A stretch of 64,000 nucleotides of DNA from [Actinomadura] parvosata subsp. kistnae (GTDB taxonomy: Bacteria > Actinomycetota > Actinomycetes > Streptosporangiales > Streptosporangiaceae), in NCBI RefSeq assembly GCF_900323885.1, contig NZ_OOHJ01000018.1, forward strand, positions 2,653,001 to 2,717,000. Reading direction: 5' to 3'. Under the pieces are notes generated by a model. That model ran no database searches and had not been told where the DNA came from. It saw only the letters and a list, made by a program, of their open reading frames with translations. How positions within the stretch are numbered: position 1 is the first letter of the stretch; each line of letters opens with the position of its first letter. Positions 7,812 through 16,289 of the stretch are shown piece by piece. The position numbers and the translations under genes are program-made.

Positions 7812-8972
7812 TCAGCCCAGCAGCCCCTCCCCGATCCACCCACCGGGCGCGCATCCCGGCGGCACGGCGAACACGGCCGAGCCGATGGCCGTGACCCACT
7901 CGTTGAGCAGGTCACCTTCGGCCAGCATGCGTTGCACGGGCACGAACTGCGCGGCCACGTCCGCCTGGAAGGAGACGAACAGCAGCCCGGAGTCCGACTC
8001 GCCCTCGGCCGACAGTCCCTCGTCGTAGTTGTACGGCCGCCGCAGCAGCCGCAATGCCGGATCCGCCACGTGCGCCCGCCTGATGTGGGCGAACTCGGAG
8101 ATCACCGGGAAGCCGAGCCGGTTCTTGCGGGCGTAGTCGGCCGCGTCGGTCTCGGCCGTGCCCGTGAGCGGCGCCCCGTCACTCAGCCGCCGCCCGATCG
8201 TGAACTCCCTGGCCACCCGGTCGGCGGCGTCCCACGTCTCCAGCTTCATCCGGATCCTGCGCAGGACCATGGTGGTGCCGCCGCGCAGCGGCCCGTCGCC
8301 GATCCACACGGCCCGGTCGAGGTCGGTGGCGTTCACCGTGCCCTCGATCTGGCCCATCAGGTTGCGGCGGTTCGGGCTGCGGAAGCCCCGCTGCGTCCAG
8401 CGCACCCTGGCGAACGACCGCGTGTCCTTCACGATCATCCGGACGGCGTGCGCCACCGTCACGGTGTCGTCCGCGCACACCTGGACGAGCAGGTCGCCGC
8501 CGCTCCACCGCTCCTGCAGCCGGTCCGTCGAGAACGCGGGCAACTCCGCCACCGGCGACCTCACCCCGGCCGCCGCGAACAGGCCCGGCCCGAAGCCGAA
8601 CGTGATCGTGAGCCGGGCCGGGTTCGCGGCCAGCTCGGGCTCGGTGTCGGCGAGCGCCGGCCGCCCCTGGGTGAGGCGGGCGGCGTCGTCGGTGAGGAGC
8701 TGGAGCAGCCGGACGACCGCCTCCTTGCGGGTGCCCTTCAGCAGGTCGAAGCCGAGGAACACGGCATGGGCCTGCGGCGCCGTGGCCACCCCCGCCTGGT
8801 GCGCCCCGTGAAAGGGCTCGACCGGCAGGCTCTCCCGCCGCTGGGCGTCGCGGCGCTCGGTGACCCGCTGCTGCGTGTCGCGGCGCGCGAGGGCGCCGGC
8901 CGCCGTGGCGCCGGTGACGCTGGTGACGGCCGTGACCGCGCCTCCGGTGAGGAGCCCTCTGCGGGTGATCAC
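7812..8972 (-). CDS. Tat-exported DyP-type heme peroxidase
   Basis: 386 residues from GTG 8972. 'ITRRGLLTGG' is a twin-arginine signal followed by a hydrophobic helix. The body has the DyP hallmarks: 'RNLMGQIEGT', 'EFAHIRRAHV' with the proximal heme His, and 'LLRRPYNYDEG' with the conserved Arg. DyP enzymes oxidise dyes or protoporphyrin with H2O2; Tat-exported ones act outside the membrane, often with iron or copper handling. The start overlaps the stop of the PCuAC gene as GTGA, so the two are translationally coupled. The usual GxxDG motif reads GQIEG here, with Glu in place of the distal Asp. Confidence 0.85.
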   Translation of the reverse strand: MITRRGLLTGGAVTAVTSVTGATAAGALARRDTQQRVTERRDAQRRESLPVEPFHGAHQAGVATAPQAHAVFLGFDLLKGTRKEAVVRLLQLLTDDAARLTQGRPALADTEPELAANPARLTITFGFGPGLFAAAGVRSPVAELPAFSTDRLQERWSGGDLLVQVCADDTVTVAHAVRMIVKDTRSFARVRWTQRGFRSPNRRNLMGQIEGTVNATDLDRAVWIGDGPLRGGTTMVLRRIRMKLETWDAADRVAREFTIGRRLSDGAPLTGTAETDAADYARKNRLGFPVISEFAHIRRAHVADPALRLLRRPYNYDEGLSAEGESDSGLLFVSFQADVAAQFVPVQRMLAEGDLLNEWVTAIGSAVFAVPPGCAPGGWIGEGLLG

Positions 8973-9499
8973 TTGTGCCCCGGCTGGTAGTCCTCCTCGC
9001 CACCGGCGAAGTCCTTGCCGACGGCGGTGAACTCCAGCGGCTCCCCGTCCTTCACCTGGAGCGTGAACGGGATCCGCGCGCCCGGCCGCACCTCCTCGGT
9101 GACGCCCATCAGCATGATGTGGTCGCCGCCGGGCTGGAGCTGGTGGGTGCCGTGCGCGGGCACGACGAAGCCGCCCTGCTTGGGCCGCATGATCATCTTG
9201 CCGCCGTCCTCGACCACCTCGTGCAGCTCGATGGTGGGCGACAGCGGCGAGCTGCCCGCCGTGATCGTGATCGGCGCGCCGGTGTTGTTGACCAGCGTCC
9301 CGAACGCGGCGGTCATCCCCTTCTTGGTGGTCTTCACCCAGGGATCGGTGATGGTCAGGCCGGTGGCGGCCGACGAGGGCGCTGCGGCGGCGCTCGCGGT
9401 GGTCGTGGCCGCGGGCGAGGGCTCGGGGGAGTAGGTGCCGGCGCAGGCGGTCAGCGCGACGACGGCGCAGGCGAGGGCGAGGGCATGACGAACGTACAT
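8969..9499 (-). CDS. PCuAC-type copper chaperone lipoprotein
   Basis: 176 residues from ATG 9499. A lipobox 'LTACAGT' indicates a lipoprotein anchored outside the membrane. The core has the Cu(I)-binding pattern of PCuAC: the 'LHEVV' His, then Met in 'GGKMIM', then 'GGDHIMLM' (H-x-M). PCuAC proteins deliver copper to cytochrome oxidase CuA or scavenge it. It is flanked upstream by a membrane protein gene and downstream, with overlap, by the DyP peroxidase, making one metal or redox operon at the cell surface. Confidence 0.85.
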   Translation of the reverse strand: MYVRHALALACAVVALTACAGTYSPEPSPAATTTASAAAAPSSAATGLTITDPWVKTTKKGMTAAFGTLVNNTGAPITITAGSSPLSPTIELHEVVEDGGKMIMRPKQGGFVVPAHGTHQLQPGGDHIMLMGVTEEVRPGARIPFTLQVKDGEPLEFTAVGKDFAGGEEDYQPGHK

Positions 9500-9597
9500 G
9501 GTGGTGATGCCTTTCTCCGCCCGGCATGCCGAAGCAGCCCCTGCCGGGCGGCGGGGGTCGTCTGAAGAGGGAAGACGTCTTCGCCCGACCGCGCGGG

Positions 9598-10134
9598 TCA
9601 GGCGGCGGCGGCCCGCGGCGGGCCCCTCCTGCTGACGACGTGCCGCAGCACCGCCGAGCGCAGCACGGGCGGCTCGGACGGGCACAGGGGCGTGGAGAAC
9701 GGAGTGCGGAGCAGCGGCAGCCAGATGACCAGCAGCCGCACGGCCAGCCGGCGCAGCAGCGACCACAGCGCGGCCTCGCCGCGCGCCAGCCACAACGCGG
9801 TCATCGCGACCGCCAGGCCGTGCGCGACGAGCATGCCGAGGCCCGGCACCAGCCCGGAGTGGAGGTGACCGGCCGGCGCCTGCGGCGAGGCGGCGTGGGA
9901 CAGCGAGAACAGCAGGTGCAGGGCCACCTGTAAGCCGGCGAGCAGCGGCAGGATCACCGCGAACGACCGCTCGCGGCCCGACAGCGGGTACGCCGCCGCG
10001 AACGCCAGCCCCAGCGCCGCCACCATGGCCGGCGCCGGCACGGAAGCACCGCCGAGCACGTGCGCCGCCACGCCCAGCCCGAGGCACACGACGGCGAAGA
10101 CCGCGGTGCGGGCGAGACGGAACGGCAGCGCCAT
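9598..10134 (-). CDS. Five-helix membrane protein, copper-operon neighbour
   Basis: 178 residues from ATG 10134. Hydrophobic helices run from 'LARTAVFAVVCLGLGVAAHVL' on, about five in all, with a His-containing loop ('AGHLHSG') and a basic Arg-rich C-terminus. It precedes the PCuAC and DyP genes on the same strand, 98 bp away. Such proteins often accompany PCuAC in actinomycetes, but I know no function. The His residues near the outer face might contact metal; that is a guess. Confidence 0.6.
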   Translation of the reverse strand: MALPFRLARTAVFAVVCLGLGVAAHVLGGASVPAPAMVAALGLAFAAAYPLSGRERSFAVILPLLAGLQVALHLLFSLSHAASPQAPAGHLHSGLVPGLGMLVAHGLAVAMTALWLARGEAALWSLLRRLAVRLLVIWLPLLRTPFSTPLCPSEPPVLRSAVLRHVVSRRGPPRAAAA

Positions 10135-10245
10135 GCGCCAAGCATTCCACGCCACCCCGCCGGTCGGCACACCCGATCGTGCTACGCGCCCCGCCGCCAC
10201 CCCCCGAGGCTCATCACCACACCCGTGGGCAGGTCCTTGACCGAT

Positions 10246-10259
10246 GCTTCACGTGAAAC
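10246..10259. promoter_or_regulatory. parS-like site 1
   Basis: GCTTCACGTGAAAC differs at one base from the 14-bp Streptomyces parS GTTTCACGTGAAAC, where ParB loads to organise the origin region. It overlaps the last codons and stop of the MFS gene on the minus strand (TTC ACG TGA). A second such site is at 16122. Confidence 0.65.
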
Positions 10260-11613
10260 TGCCGCGAGTCTCACGTTCGGCGGCGCGAGCCGTCCCGGAC
10301 CGGCGGGCCGCCGCGTGGGCCAGCACGCCCAGCGACGCCACGATCAGCACCATGATCCCGGCCCGCGCCGCCGCCTCCCACCCGCCGTCCAGCGTGGCGA
10401 AGAAGACCGCTCCGGTGACCGTCCCGCCGAGCACTCCCCCGGCCTCCTGTACGGTGCCGAGCACCCCGGCCGCGGCGGCCGAGCGCTCCGGACGTACCGA
10501 AGCGAGGACGGAGGAGAGCAGCGGCGACATCAGCAGCCCCATCCCGGCCTCCGTCACCAGCAGCGCCAGCCCCACCAGGAGCGGCCCCGAGCCCAGTGCC
10601 TGGTGCACCAGCACGAGCCCCACGACCAGCACGGGCGCGCCGAAGCGGCCGGGGCGCAGCGAGGCGGCGAAGAAGCCGGCGTTCAGCGCGGTGCAGACGG
10701 CCGCGGCGGCGAGCGGCGTGAGGCCGAGCCCGTCCTGGAGGTAGAGGGCGAGCACGAACGACAGCCCCGCCGACGTCCCGAACAGCAGCCCCACCGCCAC
10801 GAGCCCCCACGCGAACCCCCTCTCCCTGAACACGGCCAGGTCGAGCAGCGGCGCCCGCCCTTCGACGGCCAGCCGCCGCTGGCGCCGCACGAACGCGCCC
10901 AGCAGGAGCGGCGCGGCGGCCAGGCACGCCCACGTCCAGCCCGGCCATCCCCGCTCGCGCCCCTCGGCCAGCGGCAGCACCACGGCGACCAGCCCGGCCG
11001 CGACGAGTGCCGCCCCGGCGAGGTCGAGGTCCCGGCGGGTCCCGGCGGCGTGGGGGAGCAGGCGGCGGGTCAGGGCGAGGGCGGTCAGGCAGATCGGCAG
11101 GTTGACGAGGAAGCAGGCCCGCCAGCCGAGCCCCATCGGGTTCGCGGCCACGACGAGCCCGCCGATCACCTGCCCGCTGAGCCCGGCCAGGCCGACGGCG
11201 CTGCCGTACCAGCCGAAGGCTCTGGCGCGGTCGCGGTCGCCCTGGTAGAGCCGCCCGATGAGGGCGAGGACCTGCGGCGCGAGCAGCGCGGCGGCGATCC
11301 CCTGCCCGATCCTTGCCGCGACCAGCATCGCCGGGCCGGCGGCCAGCCCGCACCCGGCCGAGGCCAGCGTGAACAGGGCCAGCCCGGCCGCGAACACCCG
11401 CCGGTGCCCGAGCAGGTCGCCGAGCCGCCCGGAGACGATGAGCCCCGCCGCGTACGCCAGCCCGTATCCGGCGATCACGAGCTGCACGGCGGCGTCGCCC
11501 GCGTTCAGGTCGGCGCGGATGGAGGGGACGGCGAGGTTGGCGACGTAGAAGTCGAGCGTGGTGACGAACACCGCGACCAGTAACACGGGCAGGGCGGCCC
11601 AGCGGGCGGACAT
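10249..11613 (-). CDS. MFS drug transporter, DHA2 type
   Basis: 454 residues from ATG 11613, which has GGAG six bases upstream. 'TTLDFYVANLAVPSI' in helix 1 and 'GRLGDLLGHRRVF' (motif A) are typical of the DHA2 family with 12-14 helices that export drugs or metabolites with proton exchange. It is divergent from the SCO6745-like gene at 11745 with a shared 131-bp promoter region. The final codons are formed by a parS-like site. Confidence 0.85.
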   Translation of the reverse strand: MSARWAALPVLLVAVFVTTLDFYVANLAVPSIRADLNAGDAAVQLVIAGYGLAYAAGLIVSGRLGDLLGHRRVFAAGLALFTLASAGCGLAAGPAMLVAARIGQGIAAALLAPQVLALIGRLYQGDRDRARAFGWYGSAVGLAGLSGQVIGGLVVAANPMGLGWRACFLVNLPICLTALALTRRLLPHAAGTRRDLDLAGAALVAAGLVAVVLPLAEGRERGWPGWTWACLAAAPLLLGAFVRRQRRLAVEGRAPLLDLAVFRERGFAWGLVAVGLLFGTSAGLSFVLALYLQDGLGLTPLAAAAVCTALNAGFFAASLRPGRFGAPVLVVGLVLVHQALGSGPLLVGLALLVTEAGMGLLMSPLLSSVLASVRPERSAAAAGVLGTVQEAGGVLGGTVTGAVFFATLDGGWEAAARAGIMVLIVASLGVLAHAAARRSGTARAAERETRGSFT

Positions 11614-11744
11614 GGGACTCCAGGGAATGAGGGGACACGGCGGGAGGGAGAACACCGCCGCCCGCCGGACGGTTGACCCCACCCTGGAGCCGGCCCATGA
11701 CGATTCCCTGCGGATCCGCTACGGACCACCCCATAATCATCCCG

Positions 11745-12464
11745 ATGCCGAAATTTCAGGACCTGTCGGAATTTGCAGCGGCCATCGCCCCGGTCATCGG
11801 CGCAGCCAACGTCAACGTGCACGCCTCGGCCGCCAGAGCCGTCGCCGACCTCGCCCGCACGTCCGGCGTGACCCCGGGCCTGCTGTCCGACCTGCGCTTC
11901 ACGCTCCCACTCCGCCCCCTGACCCGCGCGGGCCTGGCCGTCATCGACCGGTACGGCACCGCCGCGTCCCGCGAGCACGACCTGCGGGAGCACCTGCGCC
12001 AGCGCACCCTGTCCGAGGACGGCGACGGGACGCTGCGGCTGACGGGCAAGGGCCTGGAGTTCGTGCACCGGCTCTACGACGTGCACGCCGCCACCGCCGG
12101 CCGCATCTGGGCGGCCCACGACCTGCGGGGCCTGGCCGAGCTGGCGGCCAAGGTGCTGGAGTCGGCCGGGCGGCTGCCGGGCGGGGCGCTGGAGCTGGTG
12201 GCGCCGCCGTACGAGCCGGAGGGCGCGGAGCCGGGGCTGCTGCTGTTCAACCGGCTCGCCGTCGTCCGCTACCACCGCGCCGACGCGCACGCGGCGGCCT
12301 GGCGGGCGGCGGGCCTGTCCGCGGCCGAGATCGTCGGCCTGCCGGACGGGCCACTGCGCGCCCGGATCGAGGCGGAGACGAACCGGCGGGCCGCCGAGCC
12401 GTACCGGAGCCTGAGCGACGCGGAGCGGGACACCTTGTACGACGGGCTGCTCAAGCTGGTCTGA
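11745..12464 (+). CDS. SCO6745-family helical protein
   Basis: 239 residues from ATG 11745, all-helical and rich in Ala and Arg. It resembles the actinobacterial SCO6745 family (N-terminal 'APVIGAANVNVHAS', C-terminal 'LPDGPLRARIEAE'). Members are sometimes labelled helix-turn-helix proteins, but no function is established that I know of. CATAAT (11732-11737) lies eight bases before the start, suggesting a leaderless mRNA. It is divergent from the MFS exporter, so a regulatory link is possible but unproven. Confidence 0.65.
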   Translation: MPKFQDLSEFAAAIAPVIGAANVNVHASAARAVADLARTSGVTPGLLSDLRFTLPLRPLTRAGLAVIDRYGTAASREHDLREHLRQRTLSEDGDGTLRLTGKGLEFVHRLYDVHAATAGRIWAAHDLRGLAELAAKVLESAGRLPGGALELVAPPYEPEGAEPGLLLFNRLAVVRYHRADAHAAAWRAAGLSAAEIVGLPDGPLRARIEAETNRRAAEPYRSLSDAERDTLYDGLLKLV

Positions 12465-12572
12465 ACGCCTCCAGAAGCCGCCGTTCACCAGGGGACTCCA
12501 GAGTTCGCAAAGTGCCACCTCCCGGTAACCAGCGCGGTGGCGCACTATGGTCGTACTTCGACAGGAGGCACC

Positions 12573-13091
12573 GTGGAACAGGAACTGCCCGGCGGTGCGC
12601 GGCTGATCGTCGGGGTGGACGAGTCTCCGGCCGCGCGCTGGGCGCTGGCCTGGGCCATCGGCGCGGCCAGGCTGCACCGGATGGCTCTCGTGGCCGTGCA
12701 CGTCAGCCGCGCGCCCGTCCACCCCTTCCCCGAGGCGCTGCCCGTGCAGCACGCGGTCAGGGCGGGCGAGGAGGCGCGCTGCACCGAGGTGATCACGAGC
12801 GTGTTCGAGGACGTCGCGGGCGGGGTGCCCGACGACCTGCGGACGTTCGTGGTGGGCCGGGTCGGCGATCCCGGCTATCACCTCGTGGATCTGGCGAGGG
12901 AGGGTGACCTGCTCGTGCTCGGGCGCGGGCGGCGCGGGCTGCTCAGCCGCATCTTCCTGCCCTCGACCAGCATGTACTGCGCGCGGCACGCCCGCACGAC
13001 CGTGGTGATCGTGCAGCAGCCGACGCCGCCCGACGAGCCGGAGCTGTCAGGGGAGCGCGGCCGCCGGTTCTGGACCCGCCGACATCCGTGA
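12573..13091 (+). CDS. Universal stress protein (UspA domain)
   Basis: 172 residues from GTG 12573, preceded by AGGAGG. A single Usp domain: 'LIVGVDESPAARWALAWA' at the start (Asp for ATP) and the ATP-binding 'LGRGRRGLLSRIFLPST' near residues 120-136, matching G2xG9xG(S/T). ATP-binding Usp proteins act in stress and dormancy responses in the cytosol. The last 45 bases overlap the convergent MocR/PdxR gene. The C-terminal tail after the domain is charged and probably disordered. Confidence 0.85.
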   Translation: MEQELPGGARLIVGVDESPAARWALAWAIGAARLHRMALVAVHVSRAPVHPFPEALPVQHAVRAGEEARCTEVITSVFEDVAGGVPDDLRTFVVGRVGDPGYHLVDLAREGDLLVLGRGRRGLLSRIFLPSTSMYCARHARTTVVIVQQPTPPDEPELSGERGRRFWTRRHP

Positions 13092-14435
13092 CCGGAGCAG
13101 GCGCAGGCCCTCCGGGATCGCGTCCCTGCCGATCGCGCCGTACCCCAGCACCAGGCCGCGCAGCGGCGGGCTCTGCCCGCAATACGCCTCCAGCGGCTCC
13201 ACCGCGAGCCCCGGCGTAGGGCGTACCGACGCGCCGAGCGCGCACAGGTGCAGGCCCGCCGTGGACGGCACCAGCCGCACCCGCTCGTCGGCGGCCAGGG
13301 CCTCGGCGATCAGCGCGTGCCGGGCGGCGTACTCGCGGGTGGCCTTCCTGATGTGCCTGGCCAGCAGGCCCTCGTCGATGAAACGGGCCAGCGCCGCCTG
13401 CGTCGGCACCTCGCCGTGCCAGTCGGACAGGTGCCGGGCGGCGGTCAGCGCCGGCGCCAGCGAGGCGGGCGCGACCAGGAAGCCCATCCTGAGCATGGGC
13501 AGCAGCGTCTTGGAGAACGAGCCGACGTAGATGACCCGGCCGGCCCGGTCGAGGCTCTGCAGCGGCTCCAGAGGGCGCTCGCCGAAGCGGAACTCGCTGT
13601 CGTAGTCGTCCTCGATGACCACGGCGCTGCGCCGCTCGGCCCAGGCCAGCAGGGCGGCGCGGCGGGCCAGCGACATGGGCGTGCCCAGCGGGAACTGGTG
13701 CGACGGCGTCACGTACACGACGCGGGCCGCGTTGGGGATGGCCCGGACGTCGATGCCCTCGGCGTCGACCGGCACGCCCGCGACCCGGGCGCCGAGCGAG
13801 CGGAACAGCAGCCGGGCCGGGGGATAGCCGGGCTCCTCGACGGCCACGACGGTGCCCGGCTCGATCAGCACCCGGCCGATGAGGTCGAGGGCCTGCTGGG
13901 CGCCGTTCGTGATCAGCACGTCGCCCGCGCCCGCGCGGACCGAGCGGCTCAGGCCGATGTGCCTTGAGATGGCCTCGCGCAGCGGCTCGTGCCCGGCCGG
14001 GTCGCCGTAGCCCGCCACGCCGACCCGCAGCTCGCGGACCACCAACCGGCGCCACGTCTCCATGGGGAACAGGCGGGCGTCGGGGATGCCGACGCGGAAG
14101 TCGTACCGGGCGGGGGTCATCCCCTTGGCCGGCCGCAGGTCCCGCCACACCTGGCGAGGCCGGACGACGCCCTTCGGCGCGGCCCGCCCCCTGACCTGCT
14201 CCCCCGACACGAACGTGCCCGCGCCCGCCCGCCCGACGAGGAAGCCGTCGGCGACCAGGCGGTCGTAGGCGAGGGCGACCGTGTTCCTGGAGATGCCGAG
14301 GCTGCGGGCCAGCTCCCTGGTCGGCGGCAGGCGCTCGCCCGACCTGAGGCGGCCGTCGAGGACGGCGTCGAGGAGCTGCCGGTAGACCTGTGCGGCCAGG
14401 TCACGGCGGCCGTCGAGGCTGAGGTGGAGGTCCAT
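13047..14435 (-). CDS. MocR/PdxR-type regulator (GntR-aminotransferase)
   Basis: 462 residues from ATG 14435. GntR wHTH at residues about 10-75 ('LPPTRELARSLGISRNTVA'), then an aminotransferase-like domain with 'YVTPSHQFPLG', 'VIEDDYDSEFRF' and PLP-Lys in 'GSFSKTLLP'. This is the branch that often controls PLP or peroxide-related genes. It is divergent from the AhpD-like gene at 14503 across 67 bp, which is its likely target. It overlaps the 3' end of the Usp gene by 45 bp, tail to tail. Confidence 0.85.
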   Translation of the reverse strand: MDLHLSLDGRRDLAAQVYRQLLDAVLDGRLRSGERLPPTRELARSLGISRNTVALAYDRLVADGFLVGRAGAGTFVSGEQVRGRAAPKGVVRPRQVWRDLRPAKGMTPARYDFRVGIPDARLFPMETWRRLVVRELRVGVAGYGDPAGHEPLREAISRHIGLSRSVRAGAGDVLITNGAQQALDLIGRVLIEPGTVVAVEEPGYPPARLLFRSLGARVAGVPVDAEGIDVRAIPNAARVVYVTPSHQFPLGTPMSLARRAALLAWAERRSAVVIEDDYDSEFRFGERPLEPLQSLDRAGRVIYVGSFSKTLLPMLRMGFLVAPASLAPALTAARHLSDWHGEVPTQAALARFIDEGLLARHIRKATREYAARHALIAEALAADERVRLVPSTAGLHLCALGASVRPTPGLAVEPLEAYCGQSPPLRGLVLGYGAIGRDAIPEGLRLLRSRMSAGPEPAAALP

Positions 14436-14502
14436 CTTGGCCCAATCATCTTGCCGGAAATTGGAGCTTATCTCGGGACAAGTCCGGGACGAAGATGGGG
14501 GC

Positions 14503-14934
14503 ATGACCGAACGAATGAAGCTCGGAGCGCTGGCCGGACCGGCGTACCAGGCCATGGCGGGGCTGGACGCGTTCGTCGCGCGCAGCACCCTGCCCAAGCC
14601 GCTGCTGGAGCTGATCCGGCTGCGCGCCAGCCAGATCAACGGCTGCGTGTACTGCGTGAACACGCACAGCTCCGACGCCAAGGCCGCCGGGGAGAGCGAC
14701 GCCCGCCTGCACGCCGTCGCCGTCTGGCGCGAGGCGCCCTGCTTCGACGAACGCGAGCGGGCCGCGCTGGCGTTCACCGAGGCCGCCACCCGGCTGTCCA
14801 CCCACGACGTCACCGACGAGATCTGGGAGGCGGCCGCCGCCTGCTTCACCCAGGAGGAGCTGGCCGCGCTGGTGGTGGCCGTGGCGACGATCAACGCCTG
14901 GAACCGGATGGGCGTCTCCACCCGCATGTCATGA
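14503..14934 (+). CDS. AhpD-like carboxymuconolactone decarboxylase-family protein
   Basis: 143 residues from ATG 14503. The redox motif C-V-Y-C-V-N-T-H lies near residues 44-51 (CxxC plus His), the AhpD core that reduces peroxides or reacts with lactones; many members carry the label alkylhydroperoxidase. Predicted cytosolic. It is divergent from the MocR/PdxR-type gene, a widespread pairing, so regulation by that protein is expected. The MFS gene follows on the same strand 35 bp later, possibly cotranscribed. Confidence 0.85.
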   Translation: MTERMKLGALAGPAYQAMAGLDAFVARSTLPKPLLELIRLRASQINGCVYCVNTHSSDAKAAGESDARLHAVAVWREAPCFDERERAALAFTEAATRLSTHDVTDEIWEAAAACFTQEELAALVVAVATINAWNRMGVSTRMS

Positions 14935-14969
14935 AATTTGCTCTTATCTGCTTATCGCGGAGGTACGGC

Positions 14970-16289
14970 ATGAGAACCCGGCGGATCCTGGCCCATGCGC
15001 AGCTCGTCAGCTCCATCGGAGACGGCGTCTATCTCGTCACCTCCGCGTTCTACTTCGCCGGCATCGTCGGCCTGTCGGCCACCGAGATCGGCCTCGGCCT
15101 CACCATGGGCTGGGCCGTCGGCTCGGTCGCCGGCGTCCCGCTCGGCCACCTGGCCGACCGGCGCGGCCCGCGCGGCGTCGCGGTGCTGCTCGCCGTCGCC
15201 ACCGCCGTGGCCGTCAGCGGGTTCCTGTTCGCCCGCTCGTTCGCCGCCTTCGCCCTGGTGGCCTGCCTGTACGGCACCGCGCAGACCGGCCTGTCCGCCG
15301 CCCGGCAGGCCCTGCTCGCCGCCCTGATCCCGCCCGCCGAGCGCACCCGCGTCCGGGCGGTGCTCCAGGCCACCCTGAACGGCGGGCTGGCCGCCGGCGC
15401 CGCGCTGGGCGGGCTCGCCCTGGCCGTCGGCACGCGGGAGGGCTACCTCGCGGTGTTCGTGCTCGACGCGCTGACCTTCCTCAGCGCCGCCGCCCTGCTG
15501 CTGAGGCTGCCTGCCGTACGCCCCGCGCCCGCACCCGCCGGCCCCCGGCTGGCCGTGCTGCGCGACCGGCCCTACGCGCTCGTCACGCTCATCAACGCCG
15601 TGATGCTGTTCTACATGCCGCTGCTGAGCGTGGTCGTGCCGCTCTGGGTGGCCGCGCGCACCGACGCGCCCACGTGGGTGGTCTCCGTCCTGCTGCTGGT
15701 CAACACCGGCGGCGTGGTGCTCTTCCAGGTGCGGGTGGCCAGGCGCGTCAAGGGCCTCCGGGACGCCTCGGCGGCGGTGCGGCAGGCCGGGCTGCTGCTC
15801 CTCCTCGCCTGCGCGGTGTTCGCCCTCAGCCCGTACGGGTGGTGGTTCCTGCTGGTGGCGGCGGCCTTGCAGGTGGCAGGGGAGATGCTGCTGGCCTCCG
15901 GGTCCTGGGAGATCGGCTTCACCCTCGCGCCCGACGACCGGCAGGGCCAGTACCAGGCGTTCTTCGGCACCGGCGTGGCCGTGGCCAGGATGCTCGGGCC
16001 GGTCGTGCTCACCGCGCTCGTCCTCGGCGGCGGGACGCTGGGCTGGCTGGTCGTGGGCGCCATGTTCGTGACGGCCGGCGCCGCGATGGCACCGGCCGTC
16101 AGGTGGGCCCGTCTTACCTCTGTTTCACGTGAAGCGGCGCAGCCGGAGGCTGTTGGTGACCACGAACACGCTGGAGAACGCCATGGCCGCGCCCGCGATC
16201 ATCGGGTTGAGCAGGCCCAGGGCCGCGAGTGGCAGGGCGGCCACGTTGTAGGCGAACGCCCAGAACAAGTTGCCCTTGATGGTCGATAG
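14970..16289 (+). CDS. MFS transporter
   Basis: About 439 residues from ATG 14970, which has GGAGG upstream; an ATG at 14931 overlaps the previous stop but lacks a good ribosome site. It has 10-12 helices with 'PLGHLADRRGPRG' as motif A, resembling exporters of the MFS_1 type. The natural end is unclear. The frame has no stop before 16289, so the final 55 residues are hydrophilic and antisense to the 3' end of copA. A parS-like site sits at the point where the transporter fold ends (about 16110). The substrate is unknown. Confidence 0.75.
   Translation: MRTRRILAHAQLVSSIGDGVYLVTSAFYFAGIVGLSATEIGLGLTMGWAVGSVAGVPLGHLADRRGPRGVAVLLAVATAVAVSGFLFARSFAAFALVACLYGTAQTGLSAARQALLAALIPPAERTRVRAVLQATLNGGLAAGAALGGLALAVGTREGYLAVFVLDALTFLSAAALLLRLPAVRPAPAPAGPRLAVLRDRPYALVTLINAVMLFYMPLLSVVVPLWVAARTDAPTWVVSVLLLVNTGGVVLFQVRVARRVKGLRDASAAVRQAGLLLLLACAVFALSPYGWWFLLVAAALQVAGEMLLASGSWEIGFTLAPDDRQGQYQAFFGTGVAVARMLGPVVLTALVLGGGTLGWLVVGAMFVTAGAAMAPAVRWARLTSVSREAAQPEAVGDHEHAGERHGRARDHRVEQAQGREWQGGHVVGERPEQVALDGR
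16122..16135. promoter_or_regulatory. parS-like site 2
   Basis: GTTTCACGTGAAGC has one mismatch to Streptomyces parS and is the exact reverse complement of the site at 10246-10259. It again covers the last codons of a minus-strand gene (copA ends TTC ACG TGA). Confidence 0.65.
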
